A DNA stretch of 64,000 bases from Phytophthora sp. 'mugwort' (Eukaryota; Oomycota; Peronosporomycetes; Peronosporales; Peronosporaceae), in assembly GCA_033558025.1 (NCBI GenBank), contig JAUCEF010000004.1, positions 248,001 to 312,000 of the forward strand, given 5' to 3'. Made by a program: the position numbers and the translations under genes. A model generated the notes under the pieces. It was given only the letters and a program-made list of their open reading frames with translations. It did no database searches and was not told the origin of the DNA. Shown in pieces: positions 13,522-27,424 of the stretch (position 1 is its first letter; each line of letters starts with the position of its first letter).

Positions 13522-14167
13522 ACTCGAAACACGAACACATTTACCCGAATAAGACGCTTGCGCTACCGTTTACGGCACAACCAGACAGATATCTTCCCCT
13601 ATCAGCACTCATCGAATGCCCGCCTCGATATCATACCCTCTCGCATCGCATCAACCCACTCCAATATCACAACAGTGAGATCAATCCGAGACTGACTTAC
13701 GGCCCATGACAGCCCCCACTGTACGCGCATCTACTCCCGGCGGGGCTTACTAGTTCTCGGTGGCGCGTAGACCCCTCGAGACCGCAGCGTGGTAGATAAA
13801 CATCAGCTACGAGGACCGTCTTGCCGCGCATCAATGTTGCCAGACTACGCCGTGTTTTGCCGGGAAAAGCTGTGGCGCGACTTTTTTTGTCCCTACTGCA
13901 GCCCGAATGCACTGTATTGATCCGCTGCAGCTACCCTTCCGTCGTAGCAAATAGCCCAGTGGGGAACAAGCGCAGCTTTGATCAGGTGACGTGAACAAAC
14001 AGAATTCGTGGCGAAACCACAGATATGTGGGTCAAACTACGCGTAGTGTACGCGGGGATGGCGAAGGCATCCGATGCAGGCTCCAACGGGCTCACAGCAG
14101 TGCATAGGCGTGGGAAGGCGGCGATAGCGGATAGTTGGCGGTGCAAAAGTGCAATGCAAAATGGACC

Positions 14168-14248
14168 CGACAGCTGTGAGATTTGAACTCACGCGGGTTA
14201 CCCCAATAGATTTCTAGTCTATCGCCTTAACCACTCGGCCAAGCTGTC
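14168..14248 (-). tRNA. tRNA-Ser(AGA), unit L13
   Basis: Long 5' flank. Confidence 0.96.
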
Positions 14249-14613
14249 ATTAAAATACGAAACAAATTCACTTCTTCACCACATTCGCCATACATTTCAA
14301 GACATTCCTACTAGCATTCTACACAACATACGCCGCCATGGACCACACTAACGGTCGTCCGCACCGTAGTTTGCCAACCTAGCGACTCTACCACCGCCCC
14401 ATACCTTCTCACCGAAGCGTTGCCTCCTACTCCCCTATGTGTGTCTTCAACCGAATCGGTGCCTTCTAGGTCAGGGGACAACTCGCTGCGCTGCTGGAAC
14501 CACGCCACGGTTCGGCTACGTGTGGTGTCGGAAACAGAGGGCGGGTAGTGAGTCCAGTTGGCCCGGAGTTAGCTAAACAATTTCGCGTACAGCTTAGTGG
14601 CAACATAAGAAGA

Positions 14614-14686
14614 TATCGGAGGAGGGGATCGAACCCTCGATCTTGAGCGTGTTAAGCTCACGTCCTAACCACTAGACGACACCGAC
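14614..14686 (-). tRNA. tRNA-Val(AAC), unit L13
   Basis: Type A flank with the first marker 2 in the left arm, the combination common in the right arm. Confidence 0.9.
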
Positions 14687-15331
14687 ACTCGAAACACGAA
14701 CACACTTACCCGAATAAGACGCTTGCGCTACCGTTTACGGCACAACCAGACAGATATCTTCCCTATCAGCACTCATCGAATGCCCGCCTCGGTATCATAC
14801 CCTCTCGCATCGCATCAACCCACTCCAATATCACAACAGTGAGATCAATCCGAGACTGACTTACGGCCCACGACATCCCCCACTGTACGCGCATCTACTC
14901 CCGGCGGGGCTTACTAGTTCTCGGTGGCGCGTAGACCCCTCGAGACCGCAGCGTGGTAGATAAACATCAGCTACGAGGACCGTCTTGCCGCGCATCAATG
15001 TTGCCAGACTACGCCGTGTTTTGCCGGGAAAAGCTGTGGCGCGACTTTTTTTGTCCCTACTGCAGCCCGAATGCACTGTATTGATCCGCTGCAGCTACCC
15101 TTCCGTCGTAGCAAATAGCCCAGTGGGGAACAAGCGCAGCTTTGATCAGGTGACGTGAACAAACAGAATTCGTGGCGAAACCACAGATATGTGGGTCAAA
15201 CTACGCGTAGTGTACGCGGGGATGGCGAAGGCATCCGATGCAGGCTCCAACGGGCTCACAGCAGTGCATAGGCGTGGGAAGGCGGCGATAGCGGATAGTT
15301 GGCGGTGCAAAAGTGCAATGCAAAATGGACC

Positions 15332-15412
15332 CGACAGCTGTGAGATTTGAACTCACGCGGGTTACCCCAATAGATTTCTAGTCTATCGCCTTAACCACTC
15401 GGCCAAGCTGTC
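15332..15412 (-). tRNA. tRNA-Ser(AGA), unit L14
   Basis: First unit of higher-order copy 1; partner is L20. Confidence 0.96.
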
Positions 15413-15777
15413 ATTAAAATACGAAACAAATTCACTTCTTCACCACATTCGCCATACATTTCAAGACATTCCTACTAGCATTCTACACAACATACGCCGC
15501 CATGGACCACACTAACGGTCGTCCGCACCGTAGTTTGCCAACCTAGCGACTCTACCACCGCCCCATACCTTCTCACCGAAGCGTTGCCTCCTACTCCCCT
15601 ATGTGTGTCTTCAACCGAATCGGTGCCTTCTAGGTCAGGGGACAACTCGCTGCGCTGCTGGAACCACGCCACGGTTCGGCTACGTGTGGTGTCGGAAACA
15701 GAGGGCGGGTAGTGAGTCCAGTTGGCCCGGAGTTAGCTAAACAATTTCGCGTACAGCTTAGTGGCAACATAAGAAGA

Positions 15778-15850
15778 TATCGGAGGAGGGGATCGAACCC
15801 TCGATCTTGAGCGTGTTAAGCTCACGTCCTAACCACTAGACGACACCGAC
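15778..15850 (-). tRNA. tRNA-Val(AAC), unit L14
   Basis: Type C flank, marker 1. Confidence 0.9.
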
Positions 15851-16496
15851 ACTCGAAACACGAACACATTTACCCGAATAAGACGCTTGCGCTACCGTTT
15901 ACGGCACAACCAGACAGATATCTTCCCCTATCAGCACTCATCGAATGCCCGCCTCGATATCATACCCTCTCGCATCGCATCAACCCACTCCAATATCACA
16001 ACAGTGAGATCAATCCGAGACTGACTTACGGCCCATGACAGCCCCCACTGTACGCGCATCTACTCCCGGCGGGGCTTACTAGTTCTCGGTGGCGCGTAGA
16101 CCCCTCGAGACCGCAGCGTGGTAGATAAACATCAGCTACGAGGACCGTCTTGCCGCGCATCAATGTTGCCAGACTACGCCGTGTTTTGCCGGGAAAAGCT
16201 GTGGCGCGACTTTTTTTGTCCCTACTGCAGCCCGAATGCACTGTATTGATCCGCTGCAGCTACCCTTCCGTCGTAGCAAATAGCCCAGTGGGGAACAAGC
16301 GCAGCTTTGATCAGGTGACGTGAACAAACAGAATTCGTGGCGAAACCACAGATATGTGGGTCAAACTACGCGTAGTGTACGCGGGGATGGCGAAGGCATC
16401 CGATGCAGGCTCCAACGGGCTCACAGCAGTGCATAGGCGTGGGAAGGCGGCGATAGCGGATAGTTGGCGGTGCAAAAGTGCAATGCAAAATGGACC

Positions 16497-16577
16497 CGAC
16501 AGCTGTGAGATTTGAACTCACGCGGGTTACCCCAATAGATTTCTAGTCTATCGCCTTAACCACTCGGCCAAGCTGTC
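16497..16577 (-). tRNA. tRNA-Ser(AGA), unit L15
   Basis: Long 5' flank; partner is L21. Confidence 0.96.
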
Positions 16578-16942
16578 ATTAAAATACGAAACAAATTCAC
16601 TTCTTCACCACATTCGCCATACATTTCAAGACATTCCTACTAGCATTCTACACAACATACGCCGCCATGGACCACACTAACGGTCGTCCGCACCGTAGTT
16701 TGCCAACCTAGCGACTCTACCACCGCCCCATACCTTCTCACCGAAGCGTTGCCTCCTACTCCCCTATGTGTGTCTTCAACCGAATCGGTGCCTTCTAGGT
16801 CAGGGGACAACTCGCTGCGCTGCTGGAACCACGCCACGGTTCGGCTACGTGTGGTGTCGGAAACAGAGGGCGGGTAGTGAGTCCAGTTGGCCCGGAGTTA
16901 GCTAAACAATTTCGCGTACAGCTTAGTGGCAACATAAGAAGA

Positions 16943-17015
16943 TATCGGAGGAGGGGATCGAACCCTCGATCTTGAGCGTGTTAAGCTCACGTCCTAACCA
17001 CTAGACGACACCGAC
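16943..17015 (-). tRNA. tRNA-Val(AAC), unit L15
   Basis: Type A flank, marker 2. Confidence 0.9.
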
Positions 17016-17660
17016 ACTCGAAACACGAACACACTTACCCGAATAAGACGCTTGCGCTACCGTTTACGGCACAACCAGACAGATATCTTCCCTATCAGCA
17101 CTCATCGAATGCCCGCCTCGGTATCATACCCTCTCGCATCGCATCAACCCACTCCAATATCACAACAGTGAGATCAATCCGAGACTGACTTACGGCCCAC
17201 GACATCCCCCACTGTACGCGCATCTACTCCCGGCGGGGCTTACTAGTTCTCGGTGGCGCGTAGACCCCTCGAGACCGCAGCGTGGTAGATAAACATCAGC
17301 TACGAGGACCGTCTTGCCGCGCATCAATGTTGCCAGACTACGCCGTGTTTTGCCGGGAAAAGCTGTGGCGCGACTTTTTTTGTCCCTACTGCAGCCCGAA
17401 TGCACTGTATTGATCCGCTGCAGCTACCCTTCCGTCGTAGCAAATAGCCCAGTGGGGAACAAGCGCAGCTTTGATCAGGTGACGTGAACAAACAGAATTC
17501 GTGGCGAAACCACAGATATGTGGGTCAAACTACGCGTAGTGTACGCGGGGATGGCGAAGGCATCCGATGCAGGCTCCAACGGGCTCACAGCAGTGCATAG
17601 GCGTGGGAAGGCGGCGATAGCGGATAGTTGGCGGTGCAAAAGTGCAATGCAAAATGGACC

Positions 17661-17741
17661 CGACAGCTGTGAGATTTGAACTCACGCGGGTTACCCCAAT
17701 AGATTTCTAGTCTATCGCCTTAACCACTCGGCCAAGCTGTC
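17661..17741 (-). tRNA. tRNA-Ser(AGA), unit L16
   Basis: Long 5' flank; partner is L22. Confidence 0.96.
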
Positions 17742-18106
17742 ATTAAAATACGAAACAAATTCACTTCTTCACCACATTCGCCATACATTTCAAGACATTC
17801 CTACTAGCATTCTACACAACATACGCCGCCATGGACCACACTAACGGTCGTCCGCACCGTAGTTTGCCAACCTAGCGACTCTACCACCGCCCCATACCTT
17901 CTCACCGAAGCGTTGCCTCCTACTCCCCTATGTGTGTCTTCAACCGAATCGGTGCCTTCTAGGTCAGGGGACAACTCGCTGCGCTGCTGGAACCACGCCA
18001 CGGTTCGGCTACGTGTGGTGTCGGAAACAGAGGGCGGGTAGTGAGTCCAGTTGGCCCGGAGTTAGCTAAACAATTTCGCGTACAGCTTAGTGGCAACATA
18101 AGAAGA

Positions 18107-18179
18107 TATCGGAGGAGGGGATCGAACCCTCGATCTTGAGCGTGTTAAGCTCACGTCCTAACCACTAGACGACACCGAC
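18107..18179 (-). tRNA. tRNA-Val(AAC), unit L16
   Basis: First type D flank, marker 3. Confidence 0.9.
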
Positions 18180-18824
18180 ACTCGAAACACGAACACACTT
18201 ACCCGAGTAAGACGCTTGCGCTACCGTTTACGGCACAACCAGACAGATATCTTCCCTATCAGCACTCATCGAATGCCCGCCTCGGTATCATACCCTCTCG
18301 CATCGCATCAACCCACTCCAATATCACAACAGTGAGATCAATCCGAGACTGACTTACGGCCCATGACATCCCCCACTGTACGCGCATCTACTCCCGGCGG
18401 GGCTTACTAGTTCTCGGTGGCGCGTAGACCCCTCGAGACCGCAGCGTGGTAGATAAACATCAGCTACGAGGACCGTCTTGCCGCGCATCAATGTTGCCAG
18501 ACTACGCCGTGTTTTGCCGGGAAAAGCTGTGGCGCGACTTTTTTTGTCCCTACTGCAGCCCGAATGCACTGTATTGATCCGCTGCAGCTACCCTTCCGTC
18601 GTAGCAAATAGCCCAGTGGGGAACAAGCGCAGCTTTGATCAGGTGACGTGAACAAACAGAATTCGTGGCGAAACCACAGATATGTGGGTCAAACTACGCG
18701 TAGTGTACGCGGGGATGGCGAAGGCATCCGATGCAGGCTCCAACGGGCTCACAGCAGTGCATAGGCGTGGGAAGGCGGCGATAGCGGATAGTTGGCGGTG
18801 CAAAAGTGCAATGCAAAATGGACC

Positions 18825-18905
18825 CGACAGCTGTGAGATTTGAACTCACGCGGGTTACCCCAATAGATTTCTAGTCTATCGCCTTAACCACTCGGCCAAG
18901 CTGTC
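18825..18905 (-). tRNA. tRNA-Ser(AGA), unit L17
   Basis: Short 5' flank; partner is L23. Confidence 0.96.
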
Positions 18906-19269
18906 ATTAAAATACGAAACAAATTCACTTCTTCACACATTCGCCATACATTTCAAGACATTCCTACTAGCATTCTACACAACATACGCCGCCATGGACC
19001 ACACTAACGGTCGTCCGCACCGTAGTTTGCCAACCTAGCGACTCTACCACCGCCCCATACCTTCTCACCGAAGCGTTGCCTCCTACTCCCCTATGTGTGT
19101 CTTCAACCGAATCGGTGCCTTCTAGGTCAGGGGACAACTCGCTGCGCTGCTGGAACCACGCCACGGTTCGGCTACGTGTGGTGTCGGAAACAGAGGGCGG
19201 GTAGTGAGTCCAGTTGGCCCGGAGTTAGCTAAACAATTTCGCGTACAGCTTAGTGGCAACATAAGAAGA

Positions 19270-19342
19270 TATCGGAGGAGGGGATCGAACCCTCGATCTT
19301 GAGCGTGTTAAGCTCACGTCCTAACCACTAGACGACACCGAC
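19270..19342 (-). tRNA. tRNA-Val(AAC), unit L17
   Basis: Type B flank, but with marker 3 instead of the marker 1 found in L3-L8. Confidence 0.9.
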
Positions 19343-19990
19343 ACTCGAAACACGAACACATTTACCCGAATAATAAGACGCTTGCGCTACCGTTTACGGC
19401 ACAACCAGACAGATATCTTCCCTATCAGCACTCATCGAATGCCCGCCTCGGTATCATACCCTCTCGCATCGCATCAACCCACTCCAATATCACAACAGTG
19501 AGATCAATCCGAGACTGACTTACGGCCCATGACATCCCCCACTGTACGCGCATCTACTCCCGGCGGGGCTTACTAGTTCTCGGTGGCGCGTAGACCCCTC
19601 GAGACCGCAGCGTGGTAGATAAACATCAGCTACGAGGACCGTCTTGCCGCGCATCAATGTTGCCAGACTACGCCGTGTTTTGCCGGGAAAAGCTGTGGCG
19701 CGACTTTTTTTGTCCCTACTGCAGCCCGAATGCACTGTATTGATCCGCTGCAGCTACCCTTCCGTCGTAGCAAATAGCCCAGTGGGGAACAAGCGCAGCT
19801 TTGATCAGGTGACGTGAACAAACAGAATTCGTGGCGAAACCACAGATATGTGGGTCAAACTACGCGTAGTGTACGCGGGGATGGCGAAGGCATCCGATGC
19901 AGGCTCCAACGGGCTCACAGCAGTGCATAGGCGTGGGAAGGCGGCGATAGCGGATAGTTGGCGGTGCAAAAGTGCAATGCAAAATGGACC

Positions 19991-20071
19991 CGACAGCTGT
20001 GAGATTTGAACTCACGCGGGTTACCCCAATAGATTTCTAGTCTATCGCCTTAACCACTCGGCCAAGCTGTC
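19991..20071 (-). tRNA. tRNA-Ser(AGA), unit L18
   Basis: Short 5' flank; partner is L24. Confidence 0.96.
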
Positions 20072-20435
20072 ATTAAAATACGAAACAAATTCACTTCTTC
20101 ACACATTCGCCATACATTTCAAGACATTCCTACTAGCATTCTACACAACATACGCCGCCATGGACCACACTAACGGTCGTCCGCACCGTAGTTTGCCAAC
20201 CTAGCGACTCTACCACCGCCCCATACCTTCTCACCGAAGCGTTGCCTCCTACTCCCCTATGTGTGTCTTCAACCGAATCGGTGCCTTCTAGGTCAGGGGA
20301 CAACTCGCTGCGCTGCTGGAACCACGCCACGGTTCGGCTACGTGTGGTGTCGGAAACAGAGGGCGGGTAGTGAGTCCAGTTGGCCCGGAGTTAGCTAAAC
20401 AATTTCGCGTACAGCTTAGTGGCAACATAAGAAGA

Positions 20436-20508
20436 TATCGGAGGAGGGGATCGAACCCTCGATCTTGAGCGTGTTAAGCTCACGTCCTAACCACTAGACG
20501 ACACCGAC
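20436..20508 (-). tRNA. tRNA-Val(AAC), unit L18
   Basis: Type B flank, marker 3. Confidence 0.9.
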
Positions 20509-21156
20509 ACTCGAAACACGAACACATTTACCCGAATAATAAGACGCTTGCGCTACCGTTTACGGCACAACCAGACAGATATCTTCCCTATCAGCACTCA
20601 TCGAATGCCCGCCTCGGTATCATACCCTCTCGCATCGCATCAACCCACTCCAATATCACAACAGTGAGATCAATCCGAGACTGACTTACGGCCCATGACA
20701 TCCCCCACTGTACGCGCATCTACTCCCGGCGGGGCTTACTAGTTCTCGGTGGCGCGTAGACCCCTCGAGACCGCAGCGTGGTAGATAAACATCAGCTACG
20801 AGGACCGTCTTGCCGCGCATCAATGTTGCCAGACTACGCCGTGTTTTGCCGGGAAAAGCTGTGGCGCGACTTTTTTTGTCCCTACTGCAGCCCGAATGCA
20901 CTGTATTGATCCGCTGCAGCTACCCTTCCGTCGTAGCAAATAGCCCAGTGGGGAACAAGCGCAGCTTTGATCAGGTGACGTGAACAAACAGAATTCGTGG
21001 CGAAACCACAGATATGTGGGTCAAACTACGCGTAGTGTACGCGGGGATGGCGAAGGCATCCGATGCAGGCTCCAACGGGCTCACAGCAGTGCATAGGCGT
21101 CGGAAGGCGGCGATAGCGGATAGTTGGCGGTGCAAAAGTGCAATGCAAAATGGACC

Positions 21157-21237
21157 CGACAGCTGTGAGATTTGAACTCACGCGGGTTACCCCAATAGAT
21201 TTCTAGTCTATCGCCTTAACCACTCGGCCAAGCTGTC
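21157..21237 (-). tRNA. tRNA-Ser(AGA), unit L19
   Basis: Long 5' flank. The rare CCGACG variant lies 56 bases downstream (21101). Partner is L25. Confidence 0.96.
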
Positions 21238-21602
21238 ATTAAAATACGAAACAAATTCACTTCTTCACCACATTCGCCATACATTTCAAGACATTCCTAC
21301 TAGCATTCTACACAACATACGCCGCCATGGACCACACTAACGGTCGTCCGCACCGTAGTTTGCCAACCTAGCGACTCTACCACCGCCCCATACCTTCTCA
21401 CCGAAGCGTTGCCTCCTACTCCCCTATGTGTGTCTTCAACCGAATCGGTGCCTTCTAGGTCAGGGGACAACTCGCTGCGCTGCTGGAACCACGCCACGGT
21501 TCGGCTACGTGTGGTGTCGGAAACAGAGGGCGGGTAGTGAGTCCAGTTGGCCCGGAGTTAGCTAAACAATTTCGCGTACAGCTTAGTGGCAACATAAGAA
21601 GA

Positions 21603-21675
21603 TATCGGAGGAGGGGATCGAACCCTCGATCTTGAGCGTGTTAAGCTCACGTCCTAACCACTAGACGACACCGAC
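21603..21675 (-). tRNA. tRNA-Val(AAC), unit L19
   Basis: Type D flank, marker 3. Confidence 0.9.
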
Positions 21676-22320
21676 ACTCGAAACACGAACACACTTACCC
21701 GAGTAAGACGCTTGCGCTACCGTTTACGGCACAACCAGACAGATATCTTCCCTATCAGCACTCATCGAATGCCCGCCTCGGTATCATACCCTCTCGCATC
21801 GCATCAACCCACTCCAATATCACAACAGTGAGATCAATCCGAGACTGACTTACGGCCCATGACATCCCCCACTGTACGCGCATCTACTCCCGGCGGGGCT
21901 TACTAGTTCTCGGTGGCGCGTAGACCCCTCGAGACCGCAGCGTGGTAGATAAACATCAGCTACGAGGACCGTCTTGCCGCGCATCAATGTTGCCAGACTA
22001 CGCCGTGTTTTGCCGGGAAAAGCTGTGGCGCGACTTTTTTTGTCCCTACTGCAGCCCGAATGCACTGTATTGATCCGCTGCAGCTACCCTTCCGTCGTAG
22101 CAAATAGCCCAGTGGGGAACAAGCGCAGCTTTGATCAGGTGACGTGAACAAACAGAATTCGTGGCGAAACCACAGATATGTGGGTCAAACTACGCGTAGT
22201 GTACGCGGGGATGGCGAAGGCATCCGATGCAGGCTCCAACGGGCTCACAGCAGTGCATAGGCGTGGGAAGGCGGCGATAGCGGATAGTTGGCGGTGCAAA
22301 AGTGCAATGCAAAATGGACC

Positions 22321-22401
22321 CGACAGCTGTGAGATTTGAACTCACGCGGGTTACCCCAATAGATTTCTAGTCTATCGCCTTAACCACTCGGCCAAGCTGT
22401 C
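22321..22401 (-). tRNA. tRNA-Ser(AGA), unit L20
   Basis: First unit of higher-order copy 2. Confidence 0.96.
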
Positions 22402-22766
22402 ATTAAAATACGAAACAAATTCACTTCTTCACCACATTCGCCATACATTTCAAGACATTCCTACTAGCATTCTACACAACATACGCCGCCATGGACCACA
22501 CTAACGGTCGTCCGCACCGTAGTTTGCCAACCTAGCGACTCTACCACCGCCCCATACCTTCTCACCGAAGCGTTGCCTCCTACTCCCCTATGTGTGTCTT
22601 CAACCGAATCGGTGCCTTCTAGGTCAGGGGACAACTCGCTGCGCTGCTGGAACCACGCCACGGTTCGGCTACGTGTGGTGTCGGAAACAGAGGGCGGGTA
22701 GTGAGTCCAGTTGGCCCGGAGTTAGCTAAACAATTTCGCGTACAGCTTAGTGGCAACATAAGAAGA

Positions 22767-22839
22767 TATCGGAGGAGGGGATCGAACCCTCGATCTTGAG
22801 CGTGTTAAGCTCACGTCCTAACCACTAGACGACACCGAC
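22767..22839 (-). tRNA. tRNA-Val(AAC), unit L20
   Basis: Type C flank, marker 1. Confidence 0.9.
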
Positions 22840-23485
22840 ACTCGAAACACGAACACATTTACCCGAATAAGACGCTTGCGCTACCGTTTACGGCACAACC
22901 AGACAGATATCTTCCCCTATCAGCACTCATCGAATGCCCGCCTCGATATCATACCCTCTCGCATCGCATCAACCCACTCCAATATCACAACAGTGAGATC
23001 AATCCGAGACTGACTTACGGCCCATGACAGCCCCCACTGTACGCGCATCTACTCCCGGCGGGGCTTACTAGTTCTCGGTGGCGCGTAGACCCCTCGAGAC
23101 CGCAGCGTGGTAGATAAACATCAGCTACGAGGACCGTCTTGCCGCGCATCAATGTTGCCAGACTACGCCGTGTTTTGCCGGGAAAAGCTGTGGCGCGACT
23201 TTTTTTGTCCCTACTGCAGCCCGAATGCACTGTATTGATCCGCTGCAGCTACCCTTCCGTCGTAGCAAATAGCCCAGTGGGGAACAAGCGCAGCTTTGAT
23301 CAGGTGACGTGAACAAACAGAATTCGTGGCGAAACCACAGATATGTGGGTCAAACTACGCGTAGTGTACGCGGGGATGGCGAAGGCATCCGATGCAGGCT
23401 CCAACGGGCTCACAGCAGTGCATAGGCGTGGGAAGGCGGCGATAGCGGATAGTTGGCGGTGCAAAAGTGCAATGCAAAATGGACC

Positions 23486-23566
23486 CGACAGCTGTGAGAT
23501 TTGAACTCACGCGGGTTACCCCAATAGATTTCTAGTCTATCGCCTTAACCACTCGGCCAAGCTGTC
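23486..23566 (-). tRNA. tRNA-Ser(AGA), unit L21
   Basis: Long 5' flank. Confidence 0.96.
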
Positions 23567-23931
23567 ATTAAAATACGAAACAAATTCACTTCTTCACCAC
23601 ATTCGCCATACATTTCAAGACATTCCTACTAGCATTCTACACAACATACGCCGCCATGGACCACACTAACGGTCGTCCGCACCGTAGTTTGCCAACCTAG
23701 CGACTCTACCACCGCCCCATACCTTCTCACCGAAGCGTTGCCTCCTACTCCCCTATGTGTGTCTTCAACCGAATCGGTGCCTTCTAGGTCAGGGGACAAC
23801 TCGCTGCGCTGCTGGAACCACGCCACGGTTCGGCTACGTGTGGTGTCGGAAACAGAGGGCGGGTAGTGAGTCCAGTTGGCCCGGAGTTAGCTAAACAATT
23901 TCGCGTACAGCTTAGTGGCAACATAAGAAGA

Positions 23932-24004
23932 TATCGGAGGAGGGGATCGAACCCTCGATCTTGAGCGTGTTAAGCTCACGTCCTAACCACTAGACGACAC
24001 CGAC
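23932..24004 (-). tRNA. tRNA-Val(AAC), unit L21
   Basis: Type A flank, marker 2. Confidence 0.9.
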
Positions 24005-24649
24005 ACTCGAAACACGAACACACTTACCCGAATAAGACGCTTGCGCTACCGTTTACGGCACAACCAGACAGATATCTTCCCTATCAGCACTCATCGAATG
24101 CCCGCCTCGGTATCATACCCTCTCGCATCGCATCAACCCACTCCAATATCACAACAGTGAGATCAATCCGAGACTGACTTACGGCCCACGACATCCCCCA
24201 CTGTACGCGCATCTACTCCCGGCGGGGCTTACTAGTTCTCGGTGGCGCGTAGACCCCTCGAGACCGCAGCGTGGTAGATAAACATCAGCTACGAGGACCG
24301 TCTTGCCGCGCATCAATGTTGCCAGACTACGCCGTGTTTTGCCGGGAAAAGCTGTGGCGCGACTTTTTTTGTCCCTACTGCAGCCCGAATGCACTGTATT
24401 GATCCGCTGCAGCTACCCTTCCGTCGTAGCAAATAGCCCAGTGGGGAACAAGCGCAGCTTTGATCAGGTGACGTGAACAAACAGAATTCGTGGCGAAACC
24501 ACAGATATGTGGGTCAAACTACGCGTAGTGTACGCGGGGATGGCGAAGGCATCCGATGCAGGCTCCAACGGGCTCACAGCAGTGCATAGGCGTGGGAAGG
24601 CGGCGATAGCGGATAGTTGGCGGTGCAAAAGTGCAATGCAAAATGGACC

Positions 24650-24730
24650 CGACAGCTGTGAGATTTGAACTCACGCGGGTTACCCCAATAGATTTCTAGT
24701 CTATCGCCTTAACCACTCGGCCAAGCTGTC
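24650..24730 (-). tRNA. tRNA-Ser(AGA), unit L22
   Basis: Long 5' flank. Confidence 0.96.
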
Positions 24731-25095
24731 ATTAAAATACGAAACAAATTCACTTCTTCACCACATTCGCCATACATTTCAAGACATTCCTACTAGCATT
24801 CTACACAACATACGCCGCCATGGACCACACTAACGGTCGTCCGCACCGTAGTTTGCCAACCTAGCGACTCTACCACCGCCCCATACCTTCTCACCGAAGC
24901 GTTGCCTCCTACTCCCCTATGTGTGTCTTCAACCGAATCGGTGCCTTCTAGGTCAGGGGACAACTCGCTGCGCTGCTGGAACCACGCCACGGTTCGGCTA
25001 CGTGTGGTGTCGGAAACAGAGGGCGGGTAGTGAGTCCAGTTGGCCCGGAGTTAGCTAAACAATTTCGCGTACAGCTTAGTGGCAACATAAGAAGA

Positions 25096-25168
25096 TATCG
25101 GAGGAGGGGATCGAACCCTCGATCTTGAGCGTGTTAAGCTCACGTCCTAACCACTAGACGACACCGAC
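25096..25168 (-). tRNA. tRNA-Val(AAC), unit L22
   Basis: Type D flank, marker 3. Confidence 0.9.
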
Positions 25169-25813
25169 ACTCGAAACACGAACACACTTACCCGAGTAAG
25201 ACGCTTGCGCTACCGTTTACGGCACAACCAGACAGATATCTTCCCTATCAGCACTCATCGAATGCCCGCCTCGGTATCATACCCTCTCGCATCGCATCAA
25301 CCCACTCCAATATCACAACAGTGAGATCAATCCGAGACTGACTTACGGCCCATGACATCCCCCACTGTACGCGCATCTACTCCCGGCGGGGCTTACTAGT
25401 TCTCGGTGGCGCGTAGACCCCTCGAGACCGCAGCGTGGTAGATAAACATCAGCTACGAGGACCGTCTTGCCGCGCATCAATGTTGCCAGACTACGCCGTG
25501 TTTTGCCGGGAAAAGCTGTGGCGCGACTTTTTTTGTCCCTACTGCAGCCCGAATGCACTGTATTGATCCGCTGCAGCTACCCTTCCGTCGTAGCAAATAG
25601 CCCAGTGGGGAACAAGCGCAGCTTTGATCAGGTGACGTGAACAAACAGAATTCGTGGCGAAACCACAGATATGTGGGTCAAACTACGCGTAGTGTACGCG
25701 GGGATGGCGAAGGCATCCGATGCAGGCTCCAACGGGCTCACAGCAGTGCATAGGCGTGGGAAGGCGGCGATAGCGGATAGTTGGCGGTGCAAAAGTGCAA
25801 TGCAAAATGGACC

Positions 25814-25894
25814 CGACAGCTGTGAGATTTGAACTCACGCGGGTTACCCCAATAGATTTCTAGTCTATCGCCTTAACCACTCGGCCAAGCTGTC
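25814..25894 (-). tRNA. tRNA-Ser(AGA), unit L23
   Basis: Short 5' flank. Confidence 0.96.
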
Positions 25895-26258
25895 ATTAAA
25901 ATACGAAACAAATTCACTTCTTCACACATTCGCCATACATTTCAAGACATTCCTACTAGCATTCTACACAACATACGCCGCCATGGACCACACTAACGGT
26001 CGTCCGCACCGTAGTTTGCCAACCTAGCGACTCTACCACCGCCCCATACCTTCTCACCGAAGCGTTGCCTCCTACTCCCCTATGTGTGTCTTCAACCGAA
26101 TCGGTGCCTTCTAGGTCAGGGGACAACTCGCTGCGCTGCTGGAACCACGCCACGGTTCGGCTACGTGTGGTGTCGGAAACAGAGGGCGGGTAGTGAGTCC
26201 AGTTGGCCCGGAGTTAGCTAAACAATTTCGCGTACAGCTTAGTGGCAACATAAGAAGA

Positions 26259-26331
26259 TATCGGAGGAGGGGATCGAACCCTCGATCTTGAGCGTGTTAA
26301 GCTCACGTCCTAACCACTAGACGACACCGAC
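26259..26331 (-). tRNA. tRNA-Val(AAC), unit L23
   Basis: Type B flank, marker 3. Confidence 0.9.
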
Positions 26332-26979
26332 ACTCGAAACACGAACACATTTACCCGAATAATAAGACGCTTGCGCTACCGTTTACGGCACAACCAGACA
26401 GATATCTTCCCTATCAGCACTCATCGAATGCCCGCCTCGGTATCATACCCTCTCGCATCGCATCAACCCACTCCAATATCACAACAGTGAGATCAATCCG
26501 AGACTGACTTACGGCCCATGACATCCCCCACTGTACGCGCATCTACTCCCGGCGGGGCTTACTAGTTCTCGGTGGCGCGTAGACCCCTCGAGACCGCAGC
26601 GTGGTAGATAAACATCAGCTACGAGGACCGTCTTGCCGCGCATCAATGTTGCCAGACTACGCCGTGTTTTGCCGGGAAAAGCTGTGGCGCGACTTTTTTT
26701 GTCCCTACTGCAGCCCGAATGCACTGTATTGATCCGCTGCAGCTACCCTTCCGTCGTAGCAAATAGCCCAGTGGGGAACAAGCGCAGCTTTGATCAGGTG
26801 ACGTGAACAAACAGAATTCGTGGCGAAACCACAGATATGTGGGTCAAACTACGCGTAGTGTACGCGGGGATGGCGAAGGCATCCGATGCAGGCTCCAACG
26901 GGCTCACAGCAGTGCATAGGCGTGGGAAGGCGGCGATAGCGGATAGTTGGCGGTGCAAAAGTGCAATGCAAAATGGACC

Positions 26980-27060
26980 CGACAGCTGTGAGATTTGAAC
27001 TCACGCGGGTTACCCCAATAGATTTCTAGTCTATCGCCTTAACCACTCGGCCAAGCTGTC
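26980..27060 (-). tRNA. tRNA-Ser(AGA), unit L24
   Basis: Short 5' flank. Confidence 0.96.
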
Positions 27061-27424
27061 ATTAAAATACGAAACAAATTCACTTCTTCACACATTCGCC
27101 ATACATTTCAAGACATTCCTACTAGCATTCTACACAACATACGCCGCCATGGACCACACTAACGGTCGTCCGCACCGTAGTTTGCCAACCTAGCGACTCT
27201 ACCACCGCCCCATACCTTCTCACCGAAGCGTTGCCTCCTACTCCCCTATGTGTGTCTTCAACCGAATCGGTGCCTTCTAGGTCAGGGGACAACTCGCTGC
27301 GCTGCTGGAACCACGCCACGGTTCGGCTACGTGTGGTGTCGGAAACAGAGGGCGGGTAGTGAGTCCAGTTGGCCCGGAGTTAGCTAAACAATTTCGCGTA
27401 CAGCTTAGTGGCAACATAAGAAGA

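Larger units (their letters stand above)
14876..21864 (-). repeat. Higher-order repeat, copy 1 (units L14-L19)
   Basis: The order of spacer variants across L14 to L19 is type C, type A with marker 2, type D, type B, type B, type D. The same order recurs in L20-L25, exactly 6,989 bp further on. The matching markers include the short GTGTG form in the two type B units and the rare CCGACG variant (position 21101, recurring at 28090). The left boundary is approximate: it lies after the L13 marker at about 14,870, which differs from its L19 partner. Confidence 0.8.
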